A DNA stretch of 21,023 bases, taken from contig CAXKVR010000270.1 in assembly GCA_964058845.1 (NCBI GenBank), forward strand, positions 1 to 21,023. Direction: 5' to 3'. The notes under the pieces were generated by a model that saw only the letters and a list, made by a program, of their open reading frames with translations, ran no database searches and was not told the origin of the DNA. How positions within the stretch are numbered: the first letter of the stretch is position 1; every line of letters begins with the position of its first letter. Position numbers and translations under genes: made by a program. Origin of the DNA: Carex sylvatica (Eukaryota; Streptophyta; Magnoliopsida; Poales; Cyperaceae). Positions 1-8,975 of the stretch are shown piece after piece.

Positions 1-1040
1 AAACCAAGGAAGATCGACTATCGGCCGATGCTTCTTGCGGTGCAGCATCGAATCGAGGGATGGACCTCAAATTTCCTATCGTATGGGGGCAGGATTACAT
101 TGATAAAGATGGTATTATCAGCAATGCCTCTGCATTACATGCAGGCATTCAAGATACTAGTAAGGGTTATCCGACATATCGACAAAATACGAAAGAACTT
201 CCTATGGAAAGGTACGGAGGTCTGCAAGGGGATTAATTGTCTAGTCAATTGGGGAAGAGTCTGCAACTTAAAAGAAAATGGAGGATTAGGCATAATCGAT
301 CTAAGCTGTCAGAATGACGCATTATTAGTCAAATGGTTGTGGGCTATTGACAATAATCCGGAAGGACTATGGGCAAAAACAATGGGTACGTTGTATGGAG
401 TCACTGCAGCTACACAGTTAGAGGCATAGGGAAACATGGCTTCTTTTTTCATCAAGGAATTGGCAGACATGAAACATTTCTATTCGGCATCAACAAATTT
501 GCAGGGAGGAGTGAGAAAATGGAGATGGACTAACTCAGGAATTTTTTCTTGCGCCTCTGCATATAGAGGGTTGCACAATACAGGGATCTTATCTCCGTAT
601 CACAGGTTATTATGGAAGATAAAGGTCCCAATGAAAGTCAGAATTTACATCTGGCTAATGTTGGATAGGAAAATTTTGACTCAGGATGTACTTACTTACA
701 GAGGATGTAATGTGCAGTCGGAGTGACCCTAAACCCTAAACCCTAAACGAGATACCATATTATGTGGAAATATACATATGCGGAGAGATTTTGGAGAGGG
801 CTACTGGCACAGTACAACATGAGGGCATTCGGAGGAGTGGACATACAAAGGGTGTGGTTTGATACGGGGAGACGCCTTTCAGGCACATAAAAAGTACTAT
901 GGAATATCATGTGGGCTGCGGGAGCTTGGGCACTATGGAGGGAAAGGAACAAAAGGTTCTTTTTAAACAAGAGAAGAGTTGTCCATTGGCTCATAAATGA
1001 CACAGCTATGAAAATTGAGAGATGGAGAACTAGTATGTAA
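1..1040 (+). pseudogene. LINE (L1-type) ORF2 3' end, broken
   Basis: This is the C-terminal part of a plant non-LTR retrotransposon polyprotein: the end of the reverse transcriptase and the zinc-knuckle (zf-RVT) region. The frame is open from the window edge, so the element continues upstream. Visible motifs are GGRITLIKMVLSAMPLHYMQ (residues about 28-47 from base 1), FLWKG, CLVNW and GGLGIIDL. An in-frame TAG at 427-429 interrupts it, and the same frame then continues to 726 with a zf-RVT-like stretch (SAYRGLH, LLWKIKVPMKVRIYIW). At 727-748 a telomeric tract intrudes. Coding similarity resumes in another frame at about 756 (HIMWKYTYAERFWRGLLAQY), is cut by TAA at 888-890, and ends at TAA 1038-1040 after an IERWRTSM tail. 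Two stops, a frame change and the insertion make it non-functional. Family identity is firm; the clade within plant L1 is not resolved. Confidence 0.93.
727..748. repeat. Interstitial telomeric repeat, (CCCTAAA)3 plus C
   Basis: Three perfect copies of the plant telomere unit CCCTAAA plus one C lie inside the LINE ORF2 remnant. The LINE reading stops at GAGTGA just before it and resumes in another frame just after it. The tract therefore replaces or interrupts the zinc-knuckle segment of the element. Its perfection suggests it is younger than the decayed LINE around it. Confidence 0.9.
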
Positions 1041-1170
1041 TTTTTGTTATTTTGTTATTTTTGTATCATGTAGGGGGGCAAAGAGGGAGGGTTTCTGTGG
1101 CTATTATTTGTAATTATGAGAATGACTGCAGTCTCTCTTATTTCAAAAATAATTTTGTAAATAATTTTTT
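1041..1170 (+). mobile_element. Probable 3' UTR/tail of the LINE remnant
   Basis: T-rich and G-run sequence (TTTTTGTTATTTTG, GTAGGGGGGC) directly follows the LINE ORF2 stop, a composition common in plant L1 3' UTRs. No clear poly(A) tail or target-site duplication was seen, so the right boundary is a guess. Confidence 0.45.
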
Positions 1171-1183
1171 TATCAATATATTT

Positions 1184-1205
1184 GTTGACGACAGTTGCCG
1201 TCAAC
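1184..1205. repeat. Short palindrome
   Basis: GTTGACG and CGTCAAC are perfect 7-bp inverted arms around an 8-base spacer (ACAGTTGC). It lies just past the LINE tail and resembles the TTGACAG...TGTCAAG palindromes in TLP intron 1. It may be an end motif of a short repeat; its function is unknown. Confidence 0.5.
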
Positions 1206-1764
1206 CATCAAAAAATATATAACAAAGAGTAGAAGGGTAAATAAGAAATTGAAGAACTCTTTAAGGGTACATGAGAAATTAACCTTTTAGAATATGTGTT
1301 AGTATGAATTTTAAAACTAATGGACATAAAACATTTGTCTACAATTTTTTTGCATAAATAGTTGGCATTTTATAAGCTGCTCATTTTTATTCCCCAGAAT
1401 CTACCAAAAATAGAAATAATAAGGTAATTAGTTAAACAAAAAATATTATTATATATATAGATATTGACACTCAATTTGAAGTAAACCTAAATGAATACAA
1501 TCATCTTGAATTTTTTCATATGCAACTATTAACTTCACAAAATTGTTGTATTAAACGTGAATTTTCGCTCTCCTTGAGTTATTTTCTTGATTCTTGCATC
1601 CTTTGTTTCTCTTCTACATTTCAACGATGCTTCCTTTTTATCCTTTACCATCCTTACAAAGTGATCTGATTAGCGCGTCAGCCAACTTAAATAACCGATC
1701 TTCTTCACATCAGCTTAAATCATGCTATTAAAAATACAACAACATAGTATCACATGTAAGATAT
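1206..1764. other. AT-rich intergenic sequence, no gene seen
   Basis: No ORF with recognisable similarity, no RNA gene and no element ends were found here. There is a short (TA)n run near 1450. Confidence 0.6.
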
Positions 1765-2040
1765 CTACTTTCAGACTCGACGTATGCTCATCCCAAGAAT
1801 GACATGAGTTGCTGACAAGATCTGTACACTGCAGAAAACGATCCTCTATCTGAAGCTATTAATCAAATTACTAAAAAGCCTTCAAACAAATTCATGCCAC
1901 ATATGCAATTCACGCGACTCGGGCTGATATTGTAATAAAAGCCTGAGCCAGTTCAGATAGATGATCGTTAGCCGCAGAGTACAGATCTTGGCAGCAACTC
2001 AGGCCATTCTTGAGATGAGCATACATCGAGTTTGAAAGTG
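1765..2040. repeat. Foldback: inverted duplication of a gene-like fragment
   Basis: Arms at 1765-1854 and 1952-2040 are inverted copies of about 89-90 bp, differing at roughly 12 positions by my alignment, around a loop of about 97 bp. On the - strand the right arm reads in an open frame through the loop boundary to a TGA (SMYAHLKNGLSCCQDLYSAA and then NDHLSELAQAFITISARVA). The left arm, on the + strand, encodes the same peptide in decayed form with an internal TGA (QDLYTAEND still legible). This looks like an inverted duplication of an exon fragment from an unidentified gene rather than an ordinary MITE. No target duplication was found. Its transcript could form a long imperfect hairpin. Confidence 0.75.
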
Positions 2041-3334
2041 TGACCCGTGGTCAGACGTACCAGAGTACATTACTAGGTGCCAGACTATACATTAAACAAG
2101 GTTAATATTAGAAGACATGAAAAGGTTTCTTTATTTTCTCTTTGAGTTGGTTATTTATTCTTTTCCTGATTCTGCATTTTTGCTTCCCAATTTAAGATTT
2201 GGTTTAAGCTAATTGTTTTTCACTTTATTTTCTCTCTTCTGTTATAATATTCAAATTTGTGGAGCTACTGAAGAAGTGTGGCTGGAAGGTGGTACCAGCT
2301 TTGGGGCATCTGAACAGGTTTGCTATTAGTATAATTGTTTACATTTGGCATCTGGATTGATGCGGTAAGAATTGGAGAGTGATTGTTGTTATTTTATGAA
2401 AACTGGAAGGAATAGATCCTGGAACTGGTGTTCTTTCCCCGATCTAATTAGATTAAGATTTTAGGTTAATGGGGATAGCAATTTACATGTACTCTAAAAA
2501 TTCTCTTCTTCGTGACATTAGGAAGTTTCTCATGTTATGTGATGCAGGATATATATTGTTGTGTTACAATATTGTGCTTTTTAGTTTAATCAATTTTTAA
2601 TTAAATTTACTTGTCAATTTTTATTATAGGAGAATAGTTATTTTGATTTAATTATATTTTACTTTCTTTTCTGCAAGAGTTGATTATCATATTATTTGAA
2701 GTATTAAGTTCATTTAGATGTTTGTAGTCCTTTTGTAGTTATAAGATTTTGATTATTGAAATATTGTTTGTTTTTGGTTTCTTGCAAAAATTCTCTTCCA
2801 TCTGTCTTTAGTCTCCCAATATCTCAATCTAGATCTCAGGCATCCCTCTTCTATTTAATTGAGACTTCTTTGTATGGTGAAATGAATTGCGTTCTAATTA
2901 ATTTTCTATATTAATAAAGAAGGCTGGAACCAATGGAGACACATGTGAAGAACAACAAACAGGGGTTTAGATGCCGATACAAAATCAAAAATGTCAGAAG
3001 TTCAGAAAGACCTACCTGATCCTAGGGTACATTATGAGATCTTGATTGAGTAATCTTATATATTTTATCATATTGATTTTCCATTCAGCTTCTCTTATTG
3101 AAGCCTAATTTGTGCTAGCTTGAATTTCACCAATTATATATTTTGAAATAATTTTATTTAAATATGGGTTTTAGATGGAGTAATTCAATGATATATGTAG
3201 AAAGATTTAGTTGTGATCCGTTGCAGAACTAAAGCACAAATGAAATCTCAATTTTTTTAATATAGCTTAATGTAAAAATTAGGGATTTTTTTTTAGAATT
3301 CTCATCTTTTTGTGATACTTAACTGATTATTTAA
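2041..3334. other. AT-rich intergenic sequence with two exon-like scraps
   Basis: Mostly AT-rich sequence without a recognisable gene. Two scraps read like old exons on the + strand. One is 2259-2317 (ELLKKCGWKVVPALGHLN), ending at CAG before GTTTGC. The other is 2964-3050 (DTKSKMSEVQKDLPDPRVHY), followed by TAA. I recognise neither and see no matching splice partners, so a gene call is not supported. Confidence 0.35.
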
Positions 3335-3880
3335 TTGTTCATTGTGATTGTGGTTATATCGTACATATTAAGGTACATTTTTTGAATTTGTGGTTGTTTT
3401 GATCATTGGATCGGGAATTAAAGGTGGATCAAATTTGGTTTGCATCGAGTCCAAATCATCTGCATTATTTCACCATTGTTCATTGTGGTTATATCGTACA
3501 TATTAAGGTACATTTTTTGAATTTGTGGTTGTTTTGATCATTGGATCGGGAATTAAAGGTGGATCAAATTTGGTTTGCATCGAGTCCAAATCATCTGTAT
3601 TATTTCACCATTGTTCATTGTGGTTATATCGTACATATTAAGATACATTTTTTGAATTTGTGGTTGTTTTGATCATTGGATCGGGAATTAAAGGTGGATC
3701 AAATTTGGTTTGCATCGAGTCCAAATCATCTGCATTATTTCACCATTGTTCATTGTGGTTATATCGTACATATTAAGGTACATTTTTTGAATTTGTGGTT
3801 GTTTTGATCATTGGATCGGGAATTAAAGGTGGATCAAATTTGGTTTGCATCGAGTCCAAATCATCTGCATTATTTCACCG
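3335..3880. repeat. 135-bp tandem repeat, four copies
   Basis: Four head-to-tail units start at 3335, 3476, 3611 and 3746, each beginning TTGTTCATTGTG. Units 2-4 are 135 bp. Unit 1 is 141 bp because of a 6-base insertion (ATTGTG-type slip) near its start. The copies differ at only a few single bases (for example CTGTATT in copy 2 and AAGATAC in copy 3). Such low divergence means recent amplification. No ORF is carried, and the unit is shorter than typical plant centromeric satellites. Confidence 0.95.
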
Positions 3881-4275
3881 TTTTAGTTTAAACTTGGTTC
3901 ATGTAATGCATGGTGGTCCTTTAAAATCTGTGTTAATATATAATTAACAGATCGGATTCAAACTCAGACGGTGAGGCACTTTAGGTGACATGAATTGATT
4001 TTGTATTTTGGGCCAAAATATCGATTACTCCAATAAGCTGCTTTTCGAGAAATAACCAACATTTTCCAATAATGTTTTTTAAAACTAGATAGAATCACTA
4101 AATCATATATATTTCTACGCTGGACTTGTGATATTGAATTTTGGAGGATTTTTAGTTTGGCCAATAATTTTGGTATTAGTCGAATACTATTGAATTTATA
4201 TCAGTTTGGAATGGTTGTCTTAACTTTTCGAAATTTTTATTTGTAGCACAAAAACAAAGATAAACCGAAAGATTA
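3881..4275. other. AT-rich intergenic sequence, no gene seen
   Basis: No gene, RNA gene or element ends recognised. The - strand open frame around 3964-4164 has no protein-like character. Confidence 0.6.
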
Positions 4276-4503
4276 TAAATTTGAGGGGTTTCCATATTTA
4301 CTCGGGCCGCACAGTCAATATACGGCCCATTTATGGGATGCTGTAGATTGGCTTAGAGGTCCCAAAAAGCACAAAAAATGCAATGTAATATTGAATATAT
4401 TTAAATTTTGGGGACCTTTATATATACCAATCTGCGCCCCCCTATAAATGGGCTGCAGATTGACTGTACGGCCTGGGTAAATATGGAAATCCTTCAAATC
4501 TAG
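4276..4503. mobile_element. Foldback MITE, about 225 bp
   Basis: Arms at about 4276-4363 and 4410-4503 are inverted copies. For example TTTCCATATTTACTCGGGCC at left pairs with the complement of GGCCTGGGTAAATATGGAAA at right, and further in TAGATTGG and AGAGGTCCC pair with their complements. The spacer is about 46 bp. There is no coding content. A clear target-site duplication was not seen, so the superfamily is unassigned. It ends about 20 bp before the Pack-MULE target duplication. Confidence 0.8.
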
Positions 4504-4523
4504 AGTCTTTTGGTTATTTTATT

Positions 4524-4532
4524 TTATTATTA
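4524..4532. repeat. Left target-site duplication of the MULE
   Basis: TTATTATTA abuts the left terminal inverted repeat and recurs exactly at 7873-7881 beyond the right end. Nine-base duplications are the hallmark of Mutator-like elements. Confidence 0.85.
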
Positions 4533-4672
4533 GAAAAAATTGTGAAAATGCCACTCCAAAACTTTGAAATTGGAAGAATTTCACTCCAAACTTTGAAATT
4601 GAGAAAATGCCACTCTAAAGTTGATTAATTTGTGAAAATATCATTTATACTATATTAATCTTTTTACTACCT
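4533..4672 (+). repeat. Left terminal inverted repeat of the MULE
   Basis: About 140 bp, built of roughly 30-bp subrepeats: GAAAATGCCACTCCAAAAC, then GAATTTCACTCCAAACTTTG, then GAAAATGCCACTCTAAAG. The right TIR is its inverted, diverged copy. Such internally repetitive TIRs may carry transposase binding sites; that is inference. Confidence 0.85.
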
Positions 4673-6194
4673 AAAATACCCTTAATAAAAAAATATGAAC
4701 CCTCCTTCCTTCGCCAGGACCCTGGAGACACGCTCCGTTAGGAGGAAAGAACCATGCCTCTCTGAAGCGATCACGCCTCCGCTCCGCATTACTAACCCTA
4801 AACCCGATCATGCCTCTGCTCCTGGCTTCTGGCATTGAAGCGACTTCATCCCCTTCCTCCGCTTATGGTGCATTTGTTTATGCCAGTATAGTTGATGAAC
4901 GATAATAAACAAATTTCAAAGTGTAGAGTTTTGTATTTCCCCCCCTGATTATTCGCTGTTAGATTGATCCTAACTGCCTTCATGATATATTAGTTTTCAT
5001 GTAAATTTTGTAAAACGCACGAAAAGCTGTGAATACCAATGCATCTTACTTTTGATACTAGAAGGTTATATTGTCTTTCTGCCATTTTAAGTGCTGGTAC
5101 CAACCTTAGTGCTAAGTCTCTTTATGTTGGTTACGGCTTATGCATGATAATCTATACTCCAAGTTCTAGTTTTCATATCTGGTTGCATAATATTAAGTAC
5201 TCCTACTAACAATTTTTGCAAGTAGAAGATTTTTTGCCAAATCACATATATATAGGCAAATGGGGACACAATCCAGGAATTGGAATAATCTTTCTCAAAT
5301 AAAAGAGTTATGTGAAATACTTTTGTTTGCCTTTTAATCAAGGGAAATTAATCCTCATCCAATTTACAAGAACCAATACATATTTTTGGCTAATCACTTC
5401 TGAAGTCACAAGTGCACTTAGTAAAATTACAATGCATGAACACAAATAACTGCTGCATTTTGAAAAAACGAATGGAAAAATGCATAAAATAAAATAAAAT
5501 GGCTCCGACCTTGAAGAAATTAACTAACTTTAATAAGGTATATACTTGTAAAAAATTGAGTATTTCTTTAACACTGATGGTGGACTAGACCTTCAATAAA
5601 ATTGGAACTTGTTTTACAGTTCAAATTCTTTCAAATTACAAGTATGGTAAAAATTAATTTTAACATTGCAATCTTAGCATCCTGAAAAATTCATTCTATG
5701 TTTCTAACTTTCTTCTATATTTAATCTGAGTTATATAATAAAGACACACAGTTTAGGTAGAACAATCAAATAAAAATGTTAAACACCTCTACCAGGGGTA
5801 AAAATGGAAGAAACACAAGAAAAATAATAAATCAGAGCTGGTTTTGAGTCTCCCTTTGAAACTTCTACAGCTTGTAAAGGATGTTCAAATGTTCATATTC
5901 TGAAATTTACATAGTTCTTAGAAAAGCTGATTAGGAGGAATAACTAGATTAATCTCAATATGAAAATAAAATGAAAAGATCAAACTCTGCAGTTGACTAT
6001 TGATAAAAATAGAATTTTAATGGTAAGAAAAGCTCGCACATCTATATAGATACACACATATATCTCTTTTTTCTTATTTACAATCTTTGTATTGAATCAA
6101 ACAAGCACAAAATTAGAGTTAGGAAAAAACAGCAAAAAGAAAACAGATTAATAAAAAAATAATAATAATAAAAGACAGTATCTAATTTTTTATT

Positions 6195-7198
6195 TCAATT
6201 CCAAATTGGTGCCAGCAACATCTTTGAAGCAAGTTCAGTGAAACAAGCGATCAAATCTATGAAGACCAGCTTCCAGCCATAAAATGACTTAATTGATGAA
6301 GTCAGCGCTGATACTAACAACCAATTGGGAGGTGGGCAGTGCACATGTGTCACCTCTAGATCATTTACATTTATGGCTCCTGACCTACAAAAGAAATTTT
6401 TTTTTTTGAATAATTAACTAGACAAATCAATTATCAAAATTGCTAAACACCAAAAAATTATAAGGACTTTTCTGAAATGGAAATAAAAAAGTGGATCATT
6501 AAAGGTTCTGCAGTGATTCAATTTATTAAAAAAAAGGTCAAAAATAATAAAATAATTAATATGAAAAGAAGTGTACCAACCATCATCAAGATGAAATGTC
6601 AACTGGTATGAGCAAGAAGGGTCAAACATTATCGAGTGAATTTCCCTCGGTACTATGTTTGATTGTTCCTAAAAATTTGAATAACAGCACAAATCGGCTC
6701 ATTAGCATTACTTTTTTTCGGTGATCTTTTCAAAATGTAATTTAAACTTAAGTTATTGCAAAGTTGACCTACATTACTCGAACTTAAACTCATTTATACC
6801 TTCAAAGCTTTGATCTTCTCTAGCATAGATGAAACCTTCATAGATGTCAAAATCGGCACTTGTATATTATGATAAAAGAACTTGTCAGTGAGATCTGAAA
6901 ATTAAAAGAGTTATTAAACTACCATCTGACACCTGCAACATTATAAACTGGTACGGCACACTTAGTTCTGGAGAAACAAACTTGCAACACTAAATCTTAT
7001 TGACATGTCAGGAAAAGTGCTTATTAATACATTAGGTCATTACTGGAACTGATAGTCAAATATACTAGATCAGAACCAATATGAGGTAGAATGAGAAAGA
7101 TGGAGTACCTCATTAGGATTTTGGAAAGCAAAAGAGGAACGACCTCCTCGTAGGTCCCATGCATATATGATTCCATTTCTGCCTGCCCCAAACACCAC
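6195..7198 (-). pseudogene. Captured WD40-repeat gene fragment
   Basis: Four exon remnants lie in order on the - strand. A: 7198-7109, phase 0, VVFGAGRNGIIYAWDLRGG, with the WD-type core IIYAWDLRGG, an AG acceptor and a GTACTC donor. B: 6894-6800, LTSMKVSSMLEKIKALK. C: 6668-6577, EIHSIMFDPSCSYQLTFHL then DDGW, with a TAG acceptor and GTACAC donor. D: from 6384, SGAINVNDLEVTHVHCPPPN then WL, after which similarity fades though the frame stays open to TGA at 6197-6195. B to C to D join in frame; C/D rebuilds the Trp codon across the junction. A to B does not join in frame with the AG at 6894, so that join is decayed or uses another acceptor. Both ends of the source gene are missing. It resembles plant transducin/WD40 superfamily proteins; I cannot name the parent gene. 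Confidence 0.75.
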
Positions 7199-7494
7199 CT
7201 AGTTGTAATTTAAGAAAACTGAAGTTAACTTATAAATTACAAATTCAGAATATAGTGATTATCAACCTAAAGAGCTGTTCCACGAAAATGCTTTTAACAA
7301 CATTCATAACTAAACAACTGGTAGTATTAGCTAAGATTGCAGTGATCTGATTTAGTTCAAGTGTGGCCTGAATACATGTCTGTGGTAGAAGATAGAAATC
7401 AAGTGTGGCCTGATACCGATACTCATATTAATAACCTCAACTAATTAATCTCAAATAAAAAAATTTCACACTAAGAACCTATACTCATGGAAGC

Positions 7495-7683
7495 CTAGTC
7501 TTTGAGAAGCGCCGGAAGGAGATTTTGAACTGGAGTGCTAGGATGCACGGAGAAGCGCCAGGAATCGCCTGGAGGAATCGCCAATGAGAGTTGAGGAATC
7601 GCCTTAAAGAATCGCCTGAAGGAATCACCATTGAGAGTTGAGGAATCACCTGGCAATTTTGAAATGGAGGAATGCAGTGACAA
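7495..7683. repeat. Subterminal GGAATCGCC-type repeats in the MULE
   Basis: Degenerate repeats of GGAATCGCC/GAATCACC recur at least six times. A longer unit is present twice (AATGAGAGTTGAGGAATCGCC and the near copy ATTGAGAGTTGAGGAATCACC; each is cited here only as a motif). The block is much less AT-rich than its surroundings and sits just inside the right TIR. An open frame on the - strand across it has no recognised similarity and I do not call it a gene. Confidence 0.6.
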
Positions 7684-7734
7684 AATAAATTAATTGTACA
7701 AAGGGTATAATTGGAAATACATAAATATGTATAT

Positions 7735-7872
7735 GGAGATAGTATAAGAATACAATATAAATGGCATTTTTATAAATTAATTAACTTTAGAGTGGCATTT
7801 TTAAAATTTTAAAGTTTAGAATGACATTCTCCTAATTTCAAGGTTTTAGAGTGGCATTTTCATAATTTTCCC
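7735..7872 (-). repeat. Right terminal inverted repeat of the MULE
   Basis: The reverse complement starts GGGAAAATTATGAAAATGCC, then ACTCTAAAACCTTGAAATT. It matches the left TIR through the ATTTATA-rich inner end. It is followed by the second TTATTATTA at 7873-7881. Confidence 0.85.
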
Positions 7873-7881
7873 TTATTATTA

Positions 7882-8114
7882 TGGTATTTAAAAAAATTTC
7901 GTCTTAACTTTACCTAAAGAGCAGAGATTTGTTTTACTTTCACTTTGTGGGTGCTTTTTTCTTTAGAAAATTTGGGAAGAGAGAAATAAGAAAATTTTCT
8001 AAGGAAAATTTTCTAAGAGGTAGATGGAAACGCACATTATTTCATATTTTCCAATATTTTTTAATGAGGAGCTAGGGTTTAATTGCCTCTATTTTTTTTA
8101 CCTCCATCATACCT
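7882..8114. other. AT-rich intergenic sequence, no gene seen
   Basis: A local short palindromic stretch (GAAAATTTTCTAAGGAAAATTTTC) is visible at about 7993-8016. Nothing else was recognised between the MULE target duplication and the next foldback. Confidence 0.5.
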
Positions 8115-8430
8115 CTATTTTTAGAATCATAATAACATAAAATTTAAAACTTAAATGTCAAAATAAACCGTTAGATATGATATATATCATTTTCTCTGTG
8201 CACACGTAAAAGATCACACCATTTTCATACCGTTTTGATTAGCATCAATTGCTTGCAAATATACATCGATATGGACAAATTATAAACATTTATTTTTCAA
8301 CTTATTGATTGATATAAAACCAAAAGTTATATTTTTTTTTTATGTACACGTACAAAAAATAATATTAATGACATCTAACAGTTTTATTTTGACAGATAAA
8401 TTTTAGAATTTTTATTATTAGAAAAGTAAA
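8115..8430. mobile_element. Degenerate foldback MITE
   Basis: Imperfect inverted arms at about 8117-8215 and 8335-8426. The left arm motif TGTCAAAATAAACCGTTAGA pairs with the complement of TCTAACAGTTTTATTTTGACA-type sequence at right, and further out AGAATCATAATAACATAAAA pairs loosely with the complement of the right end. No coding content, and no clear target duplication. Confidence 0.6.
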
Positions 8431-8661
8431 AAAATGAAGACATGATAAATGCGCAAAAAAAATAAAGACATTTGAACCCTGTTCATTTTTAATATGTGAA
8501 TTAGGAAGATCAGAGAACTAGAACAGCAATTTACTGGATTTTATGTTGAGTTTGAAGTAATTTTGTATGATCTTATTTGCTTTTAAGACTTGGACACTAT
8601 ATAGTGGAGTGTGATGGACATCGATAATCTTCTCATCAATTTTCTTTTAGATTGTATTTTT

Positions 8662-8875
8662 GAACTGTTGAAATCTGCCTACCTTACAAGTGATGTGTTT
8701 ACATGTAAAAAAATTAATTTTACATAGAGTCAAGTGGTCAAAAAATGAATGCATTAAAATTAATTTATTAACTTTTTAATTTTGACCGCTTGACTTTATA
8801 CTAAATTAATTCAAATGTTTAAAATTTTCACATATAGACACATCACTCGTAAGGTATGCGGATTTCAACAGTTTA
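8662..8875. mobile_element. Palindromic MITE, family X copy 1
   Basis: The left arm starts GAACTGTTGAAATCTGCCTA and the right arm ends with its complement (GCGGATTTCAACAGTTTAG); the inner ends are GTGGTCAAAA and TTTTGACCGC. The right flank to about 8975 also belongs to the family, since it is shared with the copy at 9496-9760 and the one at the window end. The open frame on the - strand at 8806-9012 lies in this element and is not a gene. Confidence 0.8.
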
Positions 8876-8975
8876 GATTCGTCATTTGAAACCAATCTGA
8901 TAAGTTTTAGACTTGAATTCATTAAAGAACTTGATGAACTTAGGAACACCCTAGTTCTACTATGTATTTTTTCTT

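Larger units (their letters stand above)
4533..7872. mobile_element. Pack-MULE: non-autonomous Mutator-like transposon
   Basis: A 3340-bp element with long terminal inverted repeats (4533-4672 and about 7735-7872), both beginning GRRAAAATTRTGAAAATGCC and continuing with ACTC, flanked by identical 9-bp TTATTATTA duplications. Long TIRs plus a 9-bp duplication fit the Mutator superfamily. I see no MURA transposase, so it would need a transposase in trans. Inside, on the - strand, are several exons of a WD40-repeat gene still separated by introns (6195-7198), so the cargo was captured at the DNA level. More GC-rich blocks sit just inside each TIR (about 4690-4860 and 7495-7680). The rest of the interior (4860-6190) is AT-rich without a recognisable gene. 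The TIRs have drifted, so this is not a very recent insertion. Confidence 0.85.

Noticed and set aside
743..1003. Open frame of 86 codons on the - strand
   Set aside because: It is the antisense shadow of the LINE ORF2 C-terminal segment, which has the recognisable protein on the + strand.
4794..4805. Short telomere-like TAACCCTAACCC
   Set aside because: Only two units, of a different type from the tract at 727-748; easily chance.
6414..6629. Stand-alone 71-codon gene on the - strand
   Set aside because: Its first residues are WD40 exon C, and the rest is translated intron; it is part of the captured fragment, not a separate gene.
7264..7310. Extra WD40 exon upstream of exon A
   Set aside because: A short stretch ending CTCTTTAG before GTTGAT looked exon-like on the - strand but does not join in phase with exon A.
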